DNA of 64,000 nucleotides from the NCBI RefSeq assembly GCF_008633915.1, contig NZ_VJNV01000032.1:53249-117248 (forward strand), in the 5' to 3' direction. This DNA comes from Campylobacter sp. LR291e. Lineage in GTDB: Bacteria > Campylobacterota > Campylobacteria > Campylobacterales > Campylobacteraceae. Of the stretch, positions 30,975 to 40,892 are shown piece by piece. The first letter of the stretch is position 1. Each line of letters starts with the position of its first letter. The notes beneath the pieces were generated by a model. It saw nothing but the letters and a program-made list of their open reading frames with translations, was not told the DNA's origin and did no database searches. A program made the translations under genes and the position numbers.

Positions 30975-32114
30975 ATGCTTGATTATTCTCAGATAAGTGC
31001 TAGATTAGATGCACTTGAGAAACTACCTTCCTGTAATTCCAACAATTCTATTTCCAAAGCCTTAGAACAAGCTGGTTTTAGCAGAAGAGATTTTATGAAA
31101 TGGGCTGGTGCTATGACTGCATTTTTAGCACTTCCTACTAGTTTTGTGCCTATGGTAGCACGTGCTGCAGAACTTGCTGATAGAGTGCCTGTTGTGTGGC
31201 TACATATGGCAGAGTGTACTGGTTGTAGTGAGAGTTTATTAAGAAGTGATGCCCCTACTATTGATAGTTTGATTTTTGATTATATTTCACTTGAATACCA
31301 TGAAACCGTAATGGCTGCAGCTGGTTGGCAAGCAGAAGATAATCTTAATAATGCCATTGAAAAATATAAGGGAAATTATGTTTTAATGGTAGAAGGAGGC
31401 ATTCCAACAGGGGATCAAGAAAGATATTTAACCGTTGGAGGACAAGCACATACTGGTTATGAGATTACAAGAAAGGCCTGTGAGAATGCTATGGCAGTTT
31501 TAGCTATAGGTACTTGTTCTTCTTTTGGTGGAATTCAAGCAGCAAGGCCAAATCCTAGCAATGCAAAACCTGTTCATAAGATTACTTCAAAGCCTATTAT
31601 TAATGTTCCTGGCTGTCCTCCAAGTGAAAAAAATATAGTTGGTAATGTATTACAACTTTTATTATTTAAAGAACTTCCTACTCTTGATGTTTATAATAGA
31701 CCAAAGTGGGCTTATGGACTTAGAATTCATGATTTATGTGAAAGAAGAGGGCATTTTGACGCCGGTGAATTCGTGCAAGAATTTGGCGATGAGGGTGCAA
31801 AAAAAGGATATTGTCTTTATAAGGTAGGCTGTAAGGGACCTTATACCTTTAATAATTGTTCAAGGGAAAGATTTAATAGCCACACCTCTTGGCCTATCCA
31901 AGCAGGGCATGGCTGTATAGGTTGTTCTGAGCCTAATTTTTGGGATAATATGCAACCATTTGAAGAGCCTATGGCAGGTCATAAATTTGGTACTACCCTA
32001 GGACTTGGGGCTGATAATCTAAGCGATAAGATAGGCATAGGTGTGCTTTGTTTAACAGGCGTTGCTATTGCAGCACATGCAGTTATTGCTTCTATACAAA
32101 AAAATAAGGATTAA
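30975..32114 (+). CDS. hydA: [NiFe] uptake hydrogenase small subunit, Tat-exported
   Basis: HydA carries the iron-sulfur clusters that pass electrons from the NiFe centre to the cytochrome b subunit. The N terminus has a twin-arginine signal SRRDFMKWAGAMTAFLALP (about residues 35-53). Cluster cysteines are seen in MAECTGCSESLL, IGTCSSFGG, VPGCPPSEKN, HDLCERRGHF, KVGCKGPYTFNNCS and HGCIGCSEPNFWD. A C-terminal membrane anchor (GVLCLTGVAIAAHAVIA) is typical of the membrane-bound group. Of two adjacent ATGs (30972, 30975) the second suits the AGGAG at 30965-30969 better. First of four hyd genes. Confidence 0.95.
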   Translation: MLDYSQISARLDALEKLPSCNSNNSISKALEQAGFSRRDFMKWAGAMTAFLALPTSFVPMVARAAELADRVPVVWLHMAECTGCSESLLRSDAPTIDSLIFDYISLEYHETVMAAAGWQAEDNLNNAIEKYKGNYVLMVEGGIPTGDQERYLTVGGQAHTGYEITRKACENAMAVLAIGTCSSFGGIQAARPNPSNAKPVHKITSKPIINVPGCPPSEKNIVGNVLQLLLFKELPTLDVYNRPKWAYGLRIHDLCERRGHFDAGEFVQEFGDEGAKKGYCLYKVGCKGPYTFNNCSRERFNSHTSWPIQAGHGCIGCSEPNFWDNMQPFEEPMAGHKFGTTLGLGADNLSDKIGIGVLCLTGVAIAAHAVIASIQKNKD

Positions 32115-32116
32115 AA

Positions 32117-33832
32117 ATGAGTCAAAGAATAATAGTAGACCCTATTACTAGGATAGAAGGACACCTTAGAATTGAAGTTGTGGTTGATGATAATAATGTA
32201 GTACAAGAAGCATATGCTGGTTCTACGCTTTGGCGTGGTATAGAAACTATAGTAAAAGGACGTGATCCACGCGATATAGGTTTTATGACACAAAGAATTT
32301 GTGGGGTTTGTACCTTTTCTCATTATAAGGCCGGTATTGTAGCAGTTGAAAATGCACTTGGCATTGAACCTCCATTAAATGCCTTACTTACTAGGACATT
32401 AATGAATATTGCTTTATTTTTACATGACCATATAGTACATTTTTATCAATTACACGGACTTGATTGGGTAGATATTGTAAGTGCTTTGGGTGCTGATGTA
32501 AAAAAAGCTAGTGATTTAGCCTTTAATTTTACTCCAAATCCTTATGCTACTGGTGCTGATAAACTTTTAGAGGTGCAACAAAGGGTTAAAGCATTTGTAG
32601 ATAAAGGAAATTTAGGACCTTTTGCAAATGCTTATTATGGGCATCCTACTTATCATTTAAGTGCTGAGGAAAACTTAATAGCCCTAAGCCATTATTTAGA
32701 ATGTTTAAAAATTCAACGCTCAGTAGCCCAGGCTATGGCTATCTTTGGTTCTAAACAACCTCACCCACAAAGTCTAAGCGTTGGTGGTGTTACTTGCGTA
32801 ATGGATCTTTTATCACCTGCTAGAATGGGAGAATATTTGGTTAAGATTCAAGAGGTCACTGATTTCATTAACCGGGCTTATTATCCTGATTTGATTATGG
32901 CTGGTAAGGCTTATGCTAATGAACCTAGCGTTTTAAACGATGTTGGCGTTACAAATTTATTTACCTTCCAAGAATTTCAACTCGGTAAAAATGAGTGGTT
33001 ATTTGAAAGTGGTATCATTAAAAATGGCGATATTAGCAAGGTTTATGAGGTAGAAGAAGATAAAATCACAGAAGAGGCTACTCATTCTTGGTATGCTGAT
33101 AATGAAGCCTTACACCCTTATGATGGCAAGACAAATCCTAATTATACAGGGCTTGTTGATGGAGAAAGCATTGACCATCATGGTCAAGTACTTAAGGGTA
33201 AGGTATTTGATTTAAAAGGCAAATATAGCTGGATTAAGGCCCCAAGATATGATGGAATGCCTATGCAAGTAGGACCTTTAGCAAATGTTGTTATAAATTA
33301 TGCTAAGGGAAATGCAAATGTAGTTCCTATTGTAGATGAGTTTTTAAAGGATACTGGCTTACCACTTGAAGCTGTATTTAGTACCTTAGGAAGAACTGCC
33401 ACTCGTTGCCTTGAGGCTAAGATTATAGCTACTCATGGACTTCGTGCCTTTAATAATTTAATTGAAAATTTAAAAATAGATGAAAGTACCTATACTACTT
33501 ATAAAATAGACCCAAATAAAGAATATAAAGGTAGATACATAGGGCATGTTCCAAGGGGTACATTAAGCCATTGGTGTAGGATTAAAAATGGCGTTATTGA
33601 AAATTGGCAAGCTGTGGTACCATCTACTTGGAATGCTTCTCCAAAGGATGCAAATGGTGTAGGTGGAAGTTATGAACAATGTTTAATTGGTCTTAAAATA
33701 GCCGATGTTAAACAACCACTTGAAATCATTAGAAAAATTCACTCTTATGACCCTTGCATTGCTTGTGCTGTGCATGTTATGGATACAAAGGGAAATGAGT
33801 TAAGTGAATATAAAGTTAATGTCAATTTATAG
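32117..33832 (+). CDS. hydB: [NiFe] uptake hydrogenase large subunit
   Basis: HydB holds the NiFe(CN)2CO active site that oxidises H2 at the periplasmic face. The 571-residue protein has the L1 motif RICGVCTFSHYKA near residue 60 and the L2 motif DPCIACAVH near 545, providing the four cysteine ligands. An 18-residue tail follows the last histidine, so this is the immature form cut by the HydD-type protease after nickel insertion. GEISSQ-type small-subunit contacts are expected but not scored. It starts 2 bp after hydA; Hyp maturation genes are not in the window. Confidence 0.96.
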   Translation: MSQRIIVDPITRIEGHLRIEVVVDDNNVVQEAYAGSTLWRGIETIVKGRDPRDIGFMTQRICGVCTFSHYKAGIVAVENALGIEPPLNALLTRTLMNIALFLHDHIVHFYQLHGLDWVDIVSALGADVKKASDLAFNFTPNPYATGADKLLEVQQRVKAFVDKGNLGPFANAYYGHPTYHLSAEENLIALSHYLECLKIQRSVAQAMAIFGSKQPHPQSLSVGGVTCVMDLLSPARMGEYLVKIQEVTDFINRAYYPDLIMAGKAYANEPSVLNDVGVTNLFTFQEFQLGKNEWLFESGIIKNGDISKVYEVEEDKITEEATHSWYADNEALHPYDGKTNPNYTGLVDGESIDHHGQVLKGKVFDLKGKYSWIKAPRYDGMPMQVGPLANVVINYAKGNANVVPIVDEFLKDTGLPLEAVFSTLGRTATRCLEAKIIATHGLRAFNNLIENLKIDESTYTTYKIDPNKEYKGRYIGHVPRGTLSHWCRIKNGVIENWQAVVPSTWNASPKDANGVGGSYEQCLIGLKIADVKQPLEIIRKIHSYDPCIACAVHVMDTKGNELSEYKVNVNL

Positions 33833-33841
33833 GAGGCTTTC

Positions 33842-34534
33842 ATGCAAGATAGAGATAAAGCTTTGCAAAGAAAGGCTGATTACGAATTTAGCATAGGTTT
33901 GCGTTTTACGCATTGGGTTAGGGCCGTTTGTATAGTAGTTTTAGCGATGACTGGCTTTTATCTTTCCTATGTTTTTATAAGCGCTGCTCCAAATAGCGAA
34001 CCTACAAGCTTTTTACAAGCAAATATTCGCTTAGTTCATCAAGCTGTGGGTTTTGTTTTAATTGGTTGTGTTATTTTTAAAATTTATCTTTTCTTTTTTG
34101 ATAGGGTAAGTGCTAAGGAAAGAATAAGCATAGTTGATACCTTTAATGTAAAATTATGGATAGAACAGATTAAATTTTATCTTTTTGTAGGAAAACACCC
34201 GTCTTTAAAGGGCGTTTATAATCCTTTGCAATTTGTTACTTATTTTTTCTTTTATCTAGTGATTTTTGGCATTATTCTTACAGGTTTAATTCTTTATGTA
34301 CATACCTATCACGAAGGTCTAGCGGGTGCTTTGCATAATCTTTTAAGACCCGTTGAGGCTATGTTTGGTGGACTTGCAAGCGTTAGAACTTGGCATAGAA
34401 TTTTTATGTGGATTATATTGATTTTTGTACCTATCCACATTTATATGGCTGTGTTTAACGCTGTAAAAGGAAAAGATGGTGCCCTCGATGCGATAATTAG
34501 TGGTTATCGTTTTATAAAGGAAGAAAAAAATTGA
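33842..34534 (+). CDS. hydC: [NiFe] hydrogenase cytochrome b subunit
   Basis: The 230-residue membrane protein accepts electrons from HydA and reduces menaquinone. Four membrane segments are evident, with haem-ligand histidines in GLRFTHWVRAVCIV, IRLVHQAVGFVLI, LYVHTYHEGLAGALHN and VRTWHRIFMWIILIFVPIHIY, the standard set of the Ni/Fe-hydrogenase b-type cytochrome family. An AGGAGG site precedes the ATG. It overlaps hydD by 4 bp. Confidence 0.94.
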   Translation: MQDRDKALQRKADYEFSIGLRFTHWVRAVCIVVLAMTGFYLSYVFISAAPNSEPTSFLQANIRLVHQAVGFVLIGCVIFKIYLFFFDRVSAKERISIVDTFNVKLWIEQIKFYLFVGKHPSLKGVYNPLQFVTYFFFYLVIFGIILTGLILYVHTYHEGLAGALHNLLRPVEAMFGGLASVRTWHRIFMWIILIFVPIHIYMAVFNAVKGKDGALDAIISGYRFIKEEKN

Positions 34535-35064
34535 ATTTTCTTATACTTGGTATAGGAAATATTATGTTTGCAGATGAAGGCGTTGGTGTTCATCTTTGCA
34601 AACAACTTCAAAAAAACTACGATTTTTCACATAAAACTCACAATATAGACTTTATAGATGGTGGAACCTTAGCCTTTCATTTGAGCTATATTATCGCAAA
34701 ATATGATAAAATCGTTATTGTAGATTGCATTGAGGCTGATAGTTCTAATATAGGCGATGTCTTTTTTTTTCCTTATGATGCTATGCCAAAAAAGCTTTCT
34801 TGGAGTGGAAGTGCACATGAGCTTGAAATGCTTCAAACTTTGCAGTTTATGGAGTTAAATGGGGATTTACCAAAAACTCAAATTTTAGCCTGTGTTCCAA
34901 AAAGGATAGAGGCTATGAGTTTTGAACTTTCTAATGAGCTTATAAAAGCAGCTAGTATAATGGAAAAAACTTTGCTTGATTATCTTAGTAAGGAAAGTTT
35001 TTCTTATGTTAAAAAAGCTGATTTTTCCTTGCAAGAAATAGCTTTAAATTCTTATAAAAATTAA
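34531..35064 (+). CDS. hydD: Hydrogenase maturation endopeptidase
   Basis: The 177-residue protease removes the C-terminal tail of HydB after metal insertion. It has the family motif LGIGNIMFADEGVGVH with the nickel-sensing glutamate, FIDGGTLAFHL and VIVDCIEA with the second acidic ligand, and the histidine in GSAHELEML. The start is TTG, with the hydC TGA inside it (TTGA), so translation is coupled. The gene converges with lolA two bases later and I see no terminator hairpin between them. Confidence 0.93.
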   Translation: MNFLILGIGNIMFADEGVGVHLCKQLQKNYDFSHKTHNIDFIDGGTLAFHLSYIIAKYDKIVIVDCIEADSSNIGDVFFFPYDAMPKKLSWSGSAHELEMLQTLQFMELNGDLPKTQILACVPKRIEAMSFELSNELIKAASIMEKTLLDYLSKESFSYVKKADFSLQEIALNSYKN

Positions 35065-35066
35065 AT

Positions 35067-35573
35067 TTAGCGAACCTTATCATAATGCTTAGGAATTTTA
35101 GGAGTAAAGACATTTGAATTTATAAAATCATCTTTGTTTTGATTGTAAAATTCTATTAAAATATTGTTTTCAAATTCATCTTGATAAGATATATTTTCAA
35201 CGCTATCTTTATTTAATTTTATAGTGTAATTGATATTGTCATATTTTGCCTCGTAGGTTTTGCTATCTATTTGTTTTGCTTTTTTGAAAATTTCGCTTAA
35301 ATTTGGTACCTTATCAAATTTAGAAAAAATAACTTGTTCTAAGTCATGTTCTATTATAACAATATCTTCTTTATTTATATAAATTTCTTTTTTATTAGGG
35401 CTTTCATACTTCCAAAAGGCTTGATTTGGAGTTATTATAAAATGTCCTTTGTAATCAATCTTTGAATTTTTTGAACTAACACTTTGAGTAAAATCACTAG
35501 AAAAATTTTTAAAACTTAAATTAAAGCAAAAGCCTTGCAAAAGACACAAAAATAGGCAAAGAATAATTCTCAT
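35067..35573 (-). CDS. lolA: Outer-membrane lipoprotein carrier LolA-like
   Basis: A signal peptide (RIILCLFLCLLQGFC) precedes a 150-residue domain with LolA features: FSSDFTQSVSS, IDYKGHFIITPNQAFWKYESP and EIYINKEDIVIIEHDLEQV. LolA ferries lipoproteins across the periplasm from the LolCDE complex. It is divergent from secA and a LolC/E-like permease gene lies after secA, so the three make a functional neighbourhood for export. In C. jejuni I recall the same arrangement (Cj0943-Cj0941c). Confidence 0.87.
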   Translation of the reverse strand: MRIILCLFLCLLQGFCFNLSFKNFSSDFTQSVSSKNSKIDYKGHFIITPNQAFWKYESPNKKEIYINKEDIVIIEHDLEQVIFSKFDKVPNLSEIFKKAKQIDSKTYEAKYDNINYTIKLNKDSVENISYQDEFENNILIEFYNQNKDDFINSNVFTPKIPKHYDKVR

Positions 35574-35637
35574 AATAATCCTTTAAAAAATTTCATATTT
35601 TTATTTGTATTCTAGCTAAATTTAATTAAATAATCGT

Positions 35638-35643
35638 TATAAT
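35638..35643 (+). promoter_or_regulatory. -10 box upstream of secA
   Basis: A TATAAT (CGTTATAATAAG) lies 33 bp before the secA ATG in the 103-bp divergent lolA/secA region; T-rich tracts precede it. Confidence 0.55.
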
Positions 35644-35676
35644 AAGGACTTTAAAATTTCTAGCAAAGGTTTTTAA

Positions 35677-38253
35677 ATGTTTGCAAAAGCTTTACAATCT
35701 ATATTTGGTACAAAAAATGAAAGAGAAGTTAAAAAATATCTTAAACGTGTAGAACAAATAAACTCCCTTGAATCTCGTTATGAAGCCTTAAACGATGAAG
35801 ATTTAAAGACTGAATTTAATAAAATAAAAGAATCAGTTTTAAAAGATGAAAGAAGCCTTGATGATGTTTTGTGTGATGTTTTTGCCATTGTTAGAGAGGT
35901 AGGTAAAAGAACCTTACAAATGAGACATTTTGATGTGCAATTAATAGGAGGTATGGTACTTCACGAAGGAAAGATTGCTGAGATGAAAACAGGGGAGGGA
36001 AAAACCCTTGTAGCCACCTTGCCTGTGGTTTTAAATGCCATTACTTTAAAGGGCGTGCATGTTGTAACGGTAAATGATTATTTAGCTAAAAGAGATGCTG
36101 AACAAATGGGCGTTTTATATAATTTTTTAGGTTTTTCAGTAGGGGTAGTGCTTTCAAATTCAGATGATGAGCATAAACTTGCTTATACTTGCGATATTAC
36201 CTATGGTACAAATAATGAATTTGGCTTTGATTATTTGCGTGATAATATGAAATTTGCAGCCTCTGATAAGGTTCAAAGAGGACATAATTTTGTGATTGTA
36301 GACGAGGTTGATAGTATTTTAATAGACGAGGCAAGAACGCCTTTAATAATCAGTGGTCCAACAAATCGCACACTAGATGGATATATTAAGGCAAATGAAG
36401 TAGCCAAGCAAATGCAAAGGGCGGAAAATGTAATTCCACCGGCTAAACCACAAGGTGATTTTGTAGTAGATGAAAAAAATCGTTCGATTTTAATCACAGA
36501 AGAAGGAATTTCAAAGGCAGAAAAGCTTTTTGGGGTTGAAAATTTATATAGCCTTGATAATGCTATTTTAGCACACCAATTGGACCAAGCTTTAAAGGCT
36601 CATAATCTTTTTGAAAAAGATGTTCATTACGTGCTAAGAAATCAAGAAGTAGTTATAGTGGATGAGTTTACAGGTAGATTAAGTGAGGGTAGGAGATTTA
36701 GCGAGGGCTTACATCAAGCCTTAGAGGCAAAAGAAGGGGTTAAGATCCAAGAAGAAAGTCAAACACTAGCCGATATAACCTTTCAAAATTATTTTAGAAT
36801 GTATAAAAAATTAGCAGGTATGACAGGAACAGCTCAAACTGAAGCAGCCGAGTTTTCACAAATTTATAGACTTGACGTTGTTTCAATACCTACGAATATC
36901 CCTGTTATTAGGCAAGATAGGCATGATTTAATTTATAAAACTCAAGATGAAAAATTTAAGGCTGTAATTGATGAGATAAAATACGCAAATGCAAAGGGAC
37001 AACCTGTTTTAGTAGGAACTGCAAGCATAGAAAGAAGTGAAGTTTTTCATAATATGCTAGTTAAGGAAAAAATCCCTCACCATGTTTTAAATGCAAAAAA
37101 CCATGAACAAGAGGCCTTAATCATAGCAGATGCTGGAAAAAAGGGTGCTGTAACTATAGCTACGAATATGGCTGGTAGAGGCGTTGATATAAAGATTGAT
37201 GATGAGGTAAGAGAACTTGGAGGACTTTACATAATAGGCACTGAAAGGCATGAAAGCAGACGCATTGACAATCAATTAAGAGGTCGTTCAGGTAGGCAAG
37301 GAGACCCTGGAATGAGTCGTTTTTATCTAAGTTTAGAAGATAATCTTTTGCGAATTTTTGGGGGTGATAGAATTAAGGCTATTATGGATAGACTTGGTAT
37401 AAAAGAAGGCGAAAGCATAGAATCAGGTATTGTTACAAGGGCAGTTGAAAATGCACAAAAAAAAGTAGAGAGTTTGCATTTTGAAAGTAGAAAACACCTT
37501 TTAGAGTATGATGATGTAGCAAATGAACAAAGAAAGAGTATTTATAAATATAGAAACGAGCTTTTAGATGAAAATTATGATATTAGGGCTAAAATTTCTC
37601 AAAATATTGCTGAGTATGTAGCTAGTGTAATTAGTGAGTATATGATTGAAGAAAGTTTAAGTGGAGAGCATTTTGAAAGCTTAAAAAATACAATTTTACA
37701 TGATTGTTCTACCCAAATAATAAAAGAAGATTTTACAAATTTAAGCATACTAGAAATTCAAGATAAATTAAATGAAATTTTAGAACAATCTTATAATAAC
37801 AAAATGCAATCCATTCCAACAAACCAGCTTAGAAATATAGAAAGAATTTTATATTTGCAAGTGCTTGACAATGCTTGGAGAGAGCATTTATATCAAATGG
37901 ATATCTTAAAAACGGGCATAGGATTAAGAGGTTATAATCAAAAAGATCCCTTAGTAGAATATAAAAAAGAAAGTTATAATTTATTTTTAGAGCTTGTCGA
38001 ACGCATTAAATTTGATAGTGTTAAGCTTTTATTTAGCATTGTTTTAAAGGATAGCTTACAAGAACAGCTTGAAGAAAAGGTAAATGAAGAAGCTGAAAAA
38101 TTAAGGGCACAAAGCGTGGAAATTGGAGTAAGCGAAGGTGGCGAGGCTGAATTTAAAAAGGTACCAAGAAATGCAAAATGTCCTTGTGGTAGTGGTAAAA
38201 AATACAAAGAATGCCATGGAAAAAGTGGTCCAAAGCAAGGAATTTTAGCTTAA
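35677..38253 (+). CDS. secA: Preprotein translocase ATPase SecA
   Basis: SecA drives secretory proteins through SecYEG. The 858-residue protein has Walker A MKTGEGKT (about 103-110), [16 protein letters not shown], Walker [17 protein letters not shown] (about 208-223), the preprotein-crosslinking and helical domains, [21 protein letters not shown] and a C-terminal zinc finger [15 protein letters not shown] that contacts SecB and lipids. All hallmarks are intact and length is normal. The next gene begins 4 bp later, so they are co-transcribed. Confidence 0.97.
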   Translation: MFAKALQSIFGTKNEREVKKYLKRVEQINSLESRYEALNDEDLKTEFNKIKESVLKDERSLDDVLCDVFAIVREVGKRTLQMRHFDVQLIGGMVLHEGKIAEMKTGEGKTLVATLPVVLNAITLKGVHVVTVNDYLAKRDAEQMGVLYNFLGFSVGVVLSNSDDEHKLAYTCDITYGTNNEFGFDYLRDNMKFAASDKVQRGHNFVIVDEVDSILIDEARTPLIISGPTNRTLDGYIKANEVAKQMQRAENVIPPAKPQGDFVVDEKNRSILITEEGISKAEKLFGVENLYSLDNAILAHQLDQALKAHNLFEKDVHYVLRNQEVVIVDEFTGRLSEGRRFSEGLHQALEAKEGVKIQEESQTLADITFQNYFRMYKKLAGMTGTAQTEAAEFSQIYRLDVVSIPTNIPVIRQDRHDLIYKTQDEKFKAVIDEIKYANAKGQPVLVGTASIERSEVFHNMLVKEKIPHHVLNAKNHEQEALIIADAGKKGAVTIATNMAGRGVDIKIDDEVRELGGLYIIGTERHESRRIDNQLRGRSGRQGDPGMSRFYLSLEDNLLRIFGGDRIKAIMDRLGIKEGESIESGIVTRAVENAQKKVESLHFESRKHLLEYDDVANEQRKSIYKYRNELLDENYDIRAKISQNIAEYVASVISEYMIEESLSGEHFESLKNTILHDCSTQIIKEDFTNLSILEIQDKLNEILEQSYNNKMQSIPTNQLRNIERILYLQVLDNAWREHLYQMDILKTGIGLRGYNQKDPLVEYKKESYNLFLELVERIKFDSVKLLFSIVLKDSLQEQLEEKVNEEAEKLRAQSVEIGVSEGGEAEFKKVPRNAKCPCGSGKKYKECHGKSGPKQGILA

Positions 38254-38257
38254 AATA

Positions 38258-39457
38258 ATGAAAAAAAGCGTTTTAAGATATTTACTTTTTAAATATCTAA
38301 GATTTGACAAAGAACAACCCTTTATAGCCCTATCAATGATTTTAGCCTTTTTAGGCGTATGTGTAGGGCTTTGCGTTTTACTTGTTGCTATGGCTATAAT
38401 GAATGGCTTTGACAAGGAATTTCAAAAACGTTTTTTTGTTATGAATTATCCTATTACAATCTTGCCAAAATTTTACGCAAGGATTGATGATAATCTTATA
38501 AATAGTTTAAAAACTCAATTTCCAAATTTAAATTTTAGTCCTTATCTAAGTACTCAAGTTATTTCAAAGGGCGACAATCGCTTTGAAGGTGGCATTGTCT
38601 TTGGTGTAAATTTTAGTGATGAGATAAAGATAAATGAAGTTATTGCAAAGGCCTTAAAGGATAAAAAATTAAGCAATTATGATATTTTAATAGGTTGTAA
38701 TCTAGCAAGTGAGTTCAATTTACAAAAAGATGATAAACACACGCTTATTTTTTCAAATTTTAATCCAAGTGGCTTTTCTTTGATACCTCAAACAAAACGT
38801 TTTGATGTAAAGGCTTGTTTTACTTCTGGTCTTGCTTTTTATGATAAGGCTTATATGTTTGTTGATGTAAATGCCCTTAGAAAAATTTTAAATATCTTTG
38901 ATGTGTATGATGGAGTGCATGTCTTTTCAAATGATGCCTTTAAGGATATTGAAAGGATAAAAAATTTCTTAGGCGATGATTATGCTAGTATAGGTTGGTG
39001 GGAACAAAACTCAAATTTTTTTTCTGCATTTGAACTCGAAAAAAGGGCACTTTTTATAGTGTTAATGTTAATTATCCTAGTAGCTAGTTTAAATATAGTT
39101 AGCTCACTTTTAATGATAGTTATGACTAGACGTAATGAAATAGCTATCTTACTTGCACTAGGTGCCAGTAAAAAAGAAGTTAACAAAAGCTTTTTTGTAC
39201 TAGGCATGTTAATCGGTGGAAGTGGAATGATATGTGGGATTATACTTGCCTTTATAGTGCTTTTTGTACTAGGAAATTTTAATATTATAAATTTACCAGC
39301 TGATGTTTATGGTACTAGTAAGCTTCCTCTTGATTTATCCATTTTAGATTTTTTGCTTACCCTAATAGGCACCTTGCTTATAATAGCTTTTTCTTCATTT
39401 TACCCTGCAAAAAAGGCAACTCAAATTGATGTTTTAGATGCTTTAAGAAATGAGTAA
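38258..39457 (+). CDS. LolC/LolE-type lipoprotein-releasing permease
   Basis: The 399-residue protein has one N-terminal membrane segment (FIALSMILAFLGVCVGLCVLL), a periplasmic domain of about 215 residues and three C-terminal segments with the FtsX-type ASLNIVSSLLMIVMTRRNEIAILLALGASKKEV motif (quoted here only by its ends ASLNIVSS and ALGASKKEV in the evidence sense) and a final YPAKKATQIDVLDALR. This is the LolC/E architecture; the complex extracts outer-membrane lipoproteins for LolA. Many epsilonproteobacteria have a single such permease acting as a homodimer (LolF-like), and only one is seen here; the ATPase LolD is not in the window. Confidence 0.87.
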   Translation: MKKSVLRYLLFKYLRFDKEQPFIALSMILAFLGVCVGLCVLLVAMAIMNGFDKEFQKRFFVMNYPITILPKFYARIDDNLINSLKTQFPNLNFSPYLSTQVISKGDNRFEGGIVFGVNFSDEIKINEVIAKALKDKKLSNYDILIGCNLASEFNLQKDDKHTLIFSNFNPSGFSLIPQTKRFDVKACFTSGLAFYDKAYMFVDVNALRKILNIFDVYDGVHVFSNDAFKDIERIKNFLGDDYASIGWWEQNSNFFSAFELEKRALFIVLMLIILVASLNIVSSLLMIVMTRRNEIAILLALGASKKEVNKSFFVLGMLIGGSGMICGIILAFIVLFVLGNFNIINLPADVYGTSKLPLDLSILDFLLTLIGTLLIIAFSSFYPAKKATQIDVLDALRNE

Positions 39458-39484
39458 TTAAATTTATTTAAAGTTAGCAATTGT

Positions 39485-39490
39485 TATAAT
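39485..39490 (+). promoter_or_regulatory. -10 box upstream of atpE
   Basis: TATAAT in GTTATAATAATAG lies 77 bp before the atpE ATG, giving a leader of about 70 bases that contains no obvious hairpin. It separates atpE from the secA operon. Confidence 0.5.
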
Positions 39491-39566
39491 AATAGCCGTT
39501 TTAAATGTTAAGTAGGGATACGCAAGCCGAACGGATTTAAAACAAATTCTTTTTAAAGGTCTTACG

Positions 39567-39905
39567 ATGAAAAAAATTGTTTTTTTACTCATGGCTTTTG
39601 TAGTGGTTGCATTAGCTGATGTTGGAAATGCTCCTGTTGAACAAGAAGCAATCAATGTTTGGATTAAAGCTTTTTCTGTTTTAGCTGCTGGTGTTGGACT
39701 TGGTGTTGCTGCACTTGGTGGGGCTATAGGTATGGGACATACTGCGGCTGCTACCATTGCTGGTACTGCAAGAAATCCAGGACTTGGTGGGAAATTAATG
39801 ACAACAATGTTTATCGCATTAGCGATGATAGAAGCACAAGTTATTTACGCACTTGTTATTGCATTAATCGCCCTTTATGCTAACCCTTTTATACCTTTTG
39901 CTTAA
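39567..39905 (+). CDS. atpE: ATP synthase F0 subunit c
   Basis: The c subunit forms the rotor ring of the proton channel. The 112-residue protein is longer than E. coli's 79 because of an N-terminal signal-like segment (KKIVFLLMAFVVVALADVG), a known feature in epsilonproteobacteria. Two membrane helices follow, with GLGVAALGGAIGMGHTAAAT and ARNPGLGGKLMTTMF, and the proton-carrying glutamate in ALAMIEAQVIYAL. It is a stand-alone gene, away from the other atp genes, and is closed by a terminator hairpin before tRNA-Leu. Confidence 0.94.
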   Translation: MKKIVFLLMAFVVVALADVGNAPVEQEAINVWIKAFSVLAAGVGLGVAALGGAIGMGHTAAATIAGTARNPGLGGKLMTTMFIALAMIEAQVIYALVIALIALYANPFIPFA

Positions 39906-39910
39906 AAATG

Positions 39911-39931
39911 AAGCCCTTATTTAGGGCTTTT
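39911..39931 (+). terminator. Terminator after atpE
   Basis: A 7-bp perfect stem AAGCCCT (39911-39917) and AGGGCTT (39923-39929) with a TATTT loop is followed by a short T run. It directly abuts the tRNA-Leu 5' end. Confidence 0.75.
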
Positions 39932-40017
39932 GCGGTTATGGTGGAATTGGTAGACACGCTATCTTGAGGGGGTAGTGCGCCACGCGTGTGCGAGTTCAAA
40001 TCTCGCTAACCGCACCA
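39932..40017 (+). tRNA. tRNA-Leu (anticodon GAG)
   Basis: The 86-base gene has acceptor GCGGTTA pairing with TAACCGC, a class II long variable arm, anticodon loop TTGAGGG with GAG in the centre, T arm GCGAGTTCAAATCTCGC and an encoded CCA. GAG reads CUC and CUU leucine codons. A toxin-antitoxin remnant starts 43 bp downstream. Confidence 0.93.
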
Positions 40018-40059
40018 TTTTATTTTATACAATTTTGTAATTTTTGCAAAGGTGCTAAT

Positions 40060-40278
40060 ATGGACCTACAAATTCAAAAATGTATCGATCTTTTAAATCG
40101 CTACAAAGATGAATTAACTTACGAACAATATAAACAAAATCTTTCTATTATAGGAAATTCGGCAATTGAGGGTATGTATTTGGATGAAGAGGATATTTTT
40201 GATTTAATTAGGATTGATAGAGGTGAAGACTCCGAAGATATTATGAATGAAAAACTAAGGGCTTGGGGAGTTAAATGA
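40060..40278 (+). CDS. VbhA-like antitoxin of a Fic toxin-antitoxin pair
   Basis: The start at 40060 is supported by AAAGGT seven bases upstream; a longer in-frame start would lie inside tRNA-Leu. The 72-residue product has the Fic-antitoxin core: a helix IIGNSAIEGMYLDEEDI with the EG pair of the inhibitory motif, then LIRIDRGEDSEDIMNEKL, like VbhA proteins. In class I Fic systems the motif glutamate blocks ATP binding in the Fic partner; here the residue at the usual Ser/Thr position appears to be Asn, so the match is imperfect. The frame is intact although the toxin after it, starting with a 4-bp overlap (ATGA), is destroyed. Confidence 0.7.
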   Translation: MDLQIQKCIDLLNRYKDELTYEQYKQNLSIIGNSAIEGMYLDEEDIFDLIRIDRGEDSEDIMNEKLRAWGVK

Positions 40279-40892
40279 CAGAATTTGATAATTTCTTGCT
40301 TAAAACTAATAAAATAGGGGCAAATAATTTAAAAGAATTATTTGAAAAAGAAGTAAAAATGGTTGAAGCTAGGGAGAAGCAATTATTTTTTAACCATATC
40401 AAGGCTTATTTGATTATAAACATTTAAAGGCTATTCATTATTTTTTATTTTAAGATGTCTATGAGTGGGCAGGAAAAGATAGGTTTGAATTAAATTTATT
40501 AATGCCATTTTTAAAGGGTTTGACGCATTTTGTACCTGGCGATTTAGGCAGATGAAATTTTTAACGATTTAAAAGAAAATAGGCTATTTTGTGGCTTAGA
40601 AAGTGATGAATTTTTAGATAAGATTACGGATTTTTTTACAAATTTAAACGCCTTGCATCCTTTTAGAGAGGGCAATGGCAGAACACAACGCACTTTTATT
40701 AATCAATTAGCTAAAAATGCTGGATATGAACTAGATTTAAATTAAATCCCTAAAAAACATTTTATTGATTCAAGTATTTTAGCAAGTAAATTACAATTAG
40801 AACAAGTACGAAATTTATTTAAATGCAATTTATTATATTTAAAAGAAAATAAAGAAAATCTTAGTGATTTATTAACTGATAGTAATTTATAA
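40275..40892 (+). pseudogene. Fic-domain AMP-transferase toxin, degraded
   Basis: Reading in order with frame changes gives one Fic protein of about 205 codons. The initial frame stops at 40425-40427. A shifted frame gives FDYKHLKAIHYFLF, a stop at 40451-40453 where a Gln is expected, then DVYEWAGKDRF and LTHFVPGDLG. A second shift near 40550 leads to ADEIFNDLKENR and an intact Fic motif HPFREGNGRTQR (40656-40691). Another stop at 40743-40745 precedes the C-terminal part ending at 40892. At least two frameshifts and two nonsense changes make function very unlikely. The catalytic motif itself is undamaged, so decay seems to have begun elsewhere. Confidence 0.87.

Noticed and set aside
39988..40059. 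Upstream extension of the antitoxin frame
   Set aside because: The open frame begins inside tRNA-Leu; the ATG at 40060 has a proper ribosome site and fits the domain.
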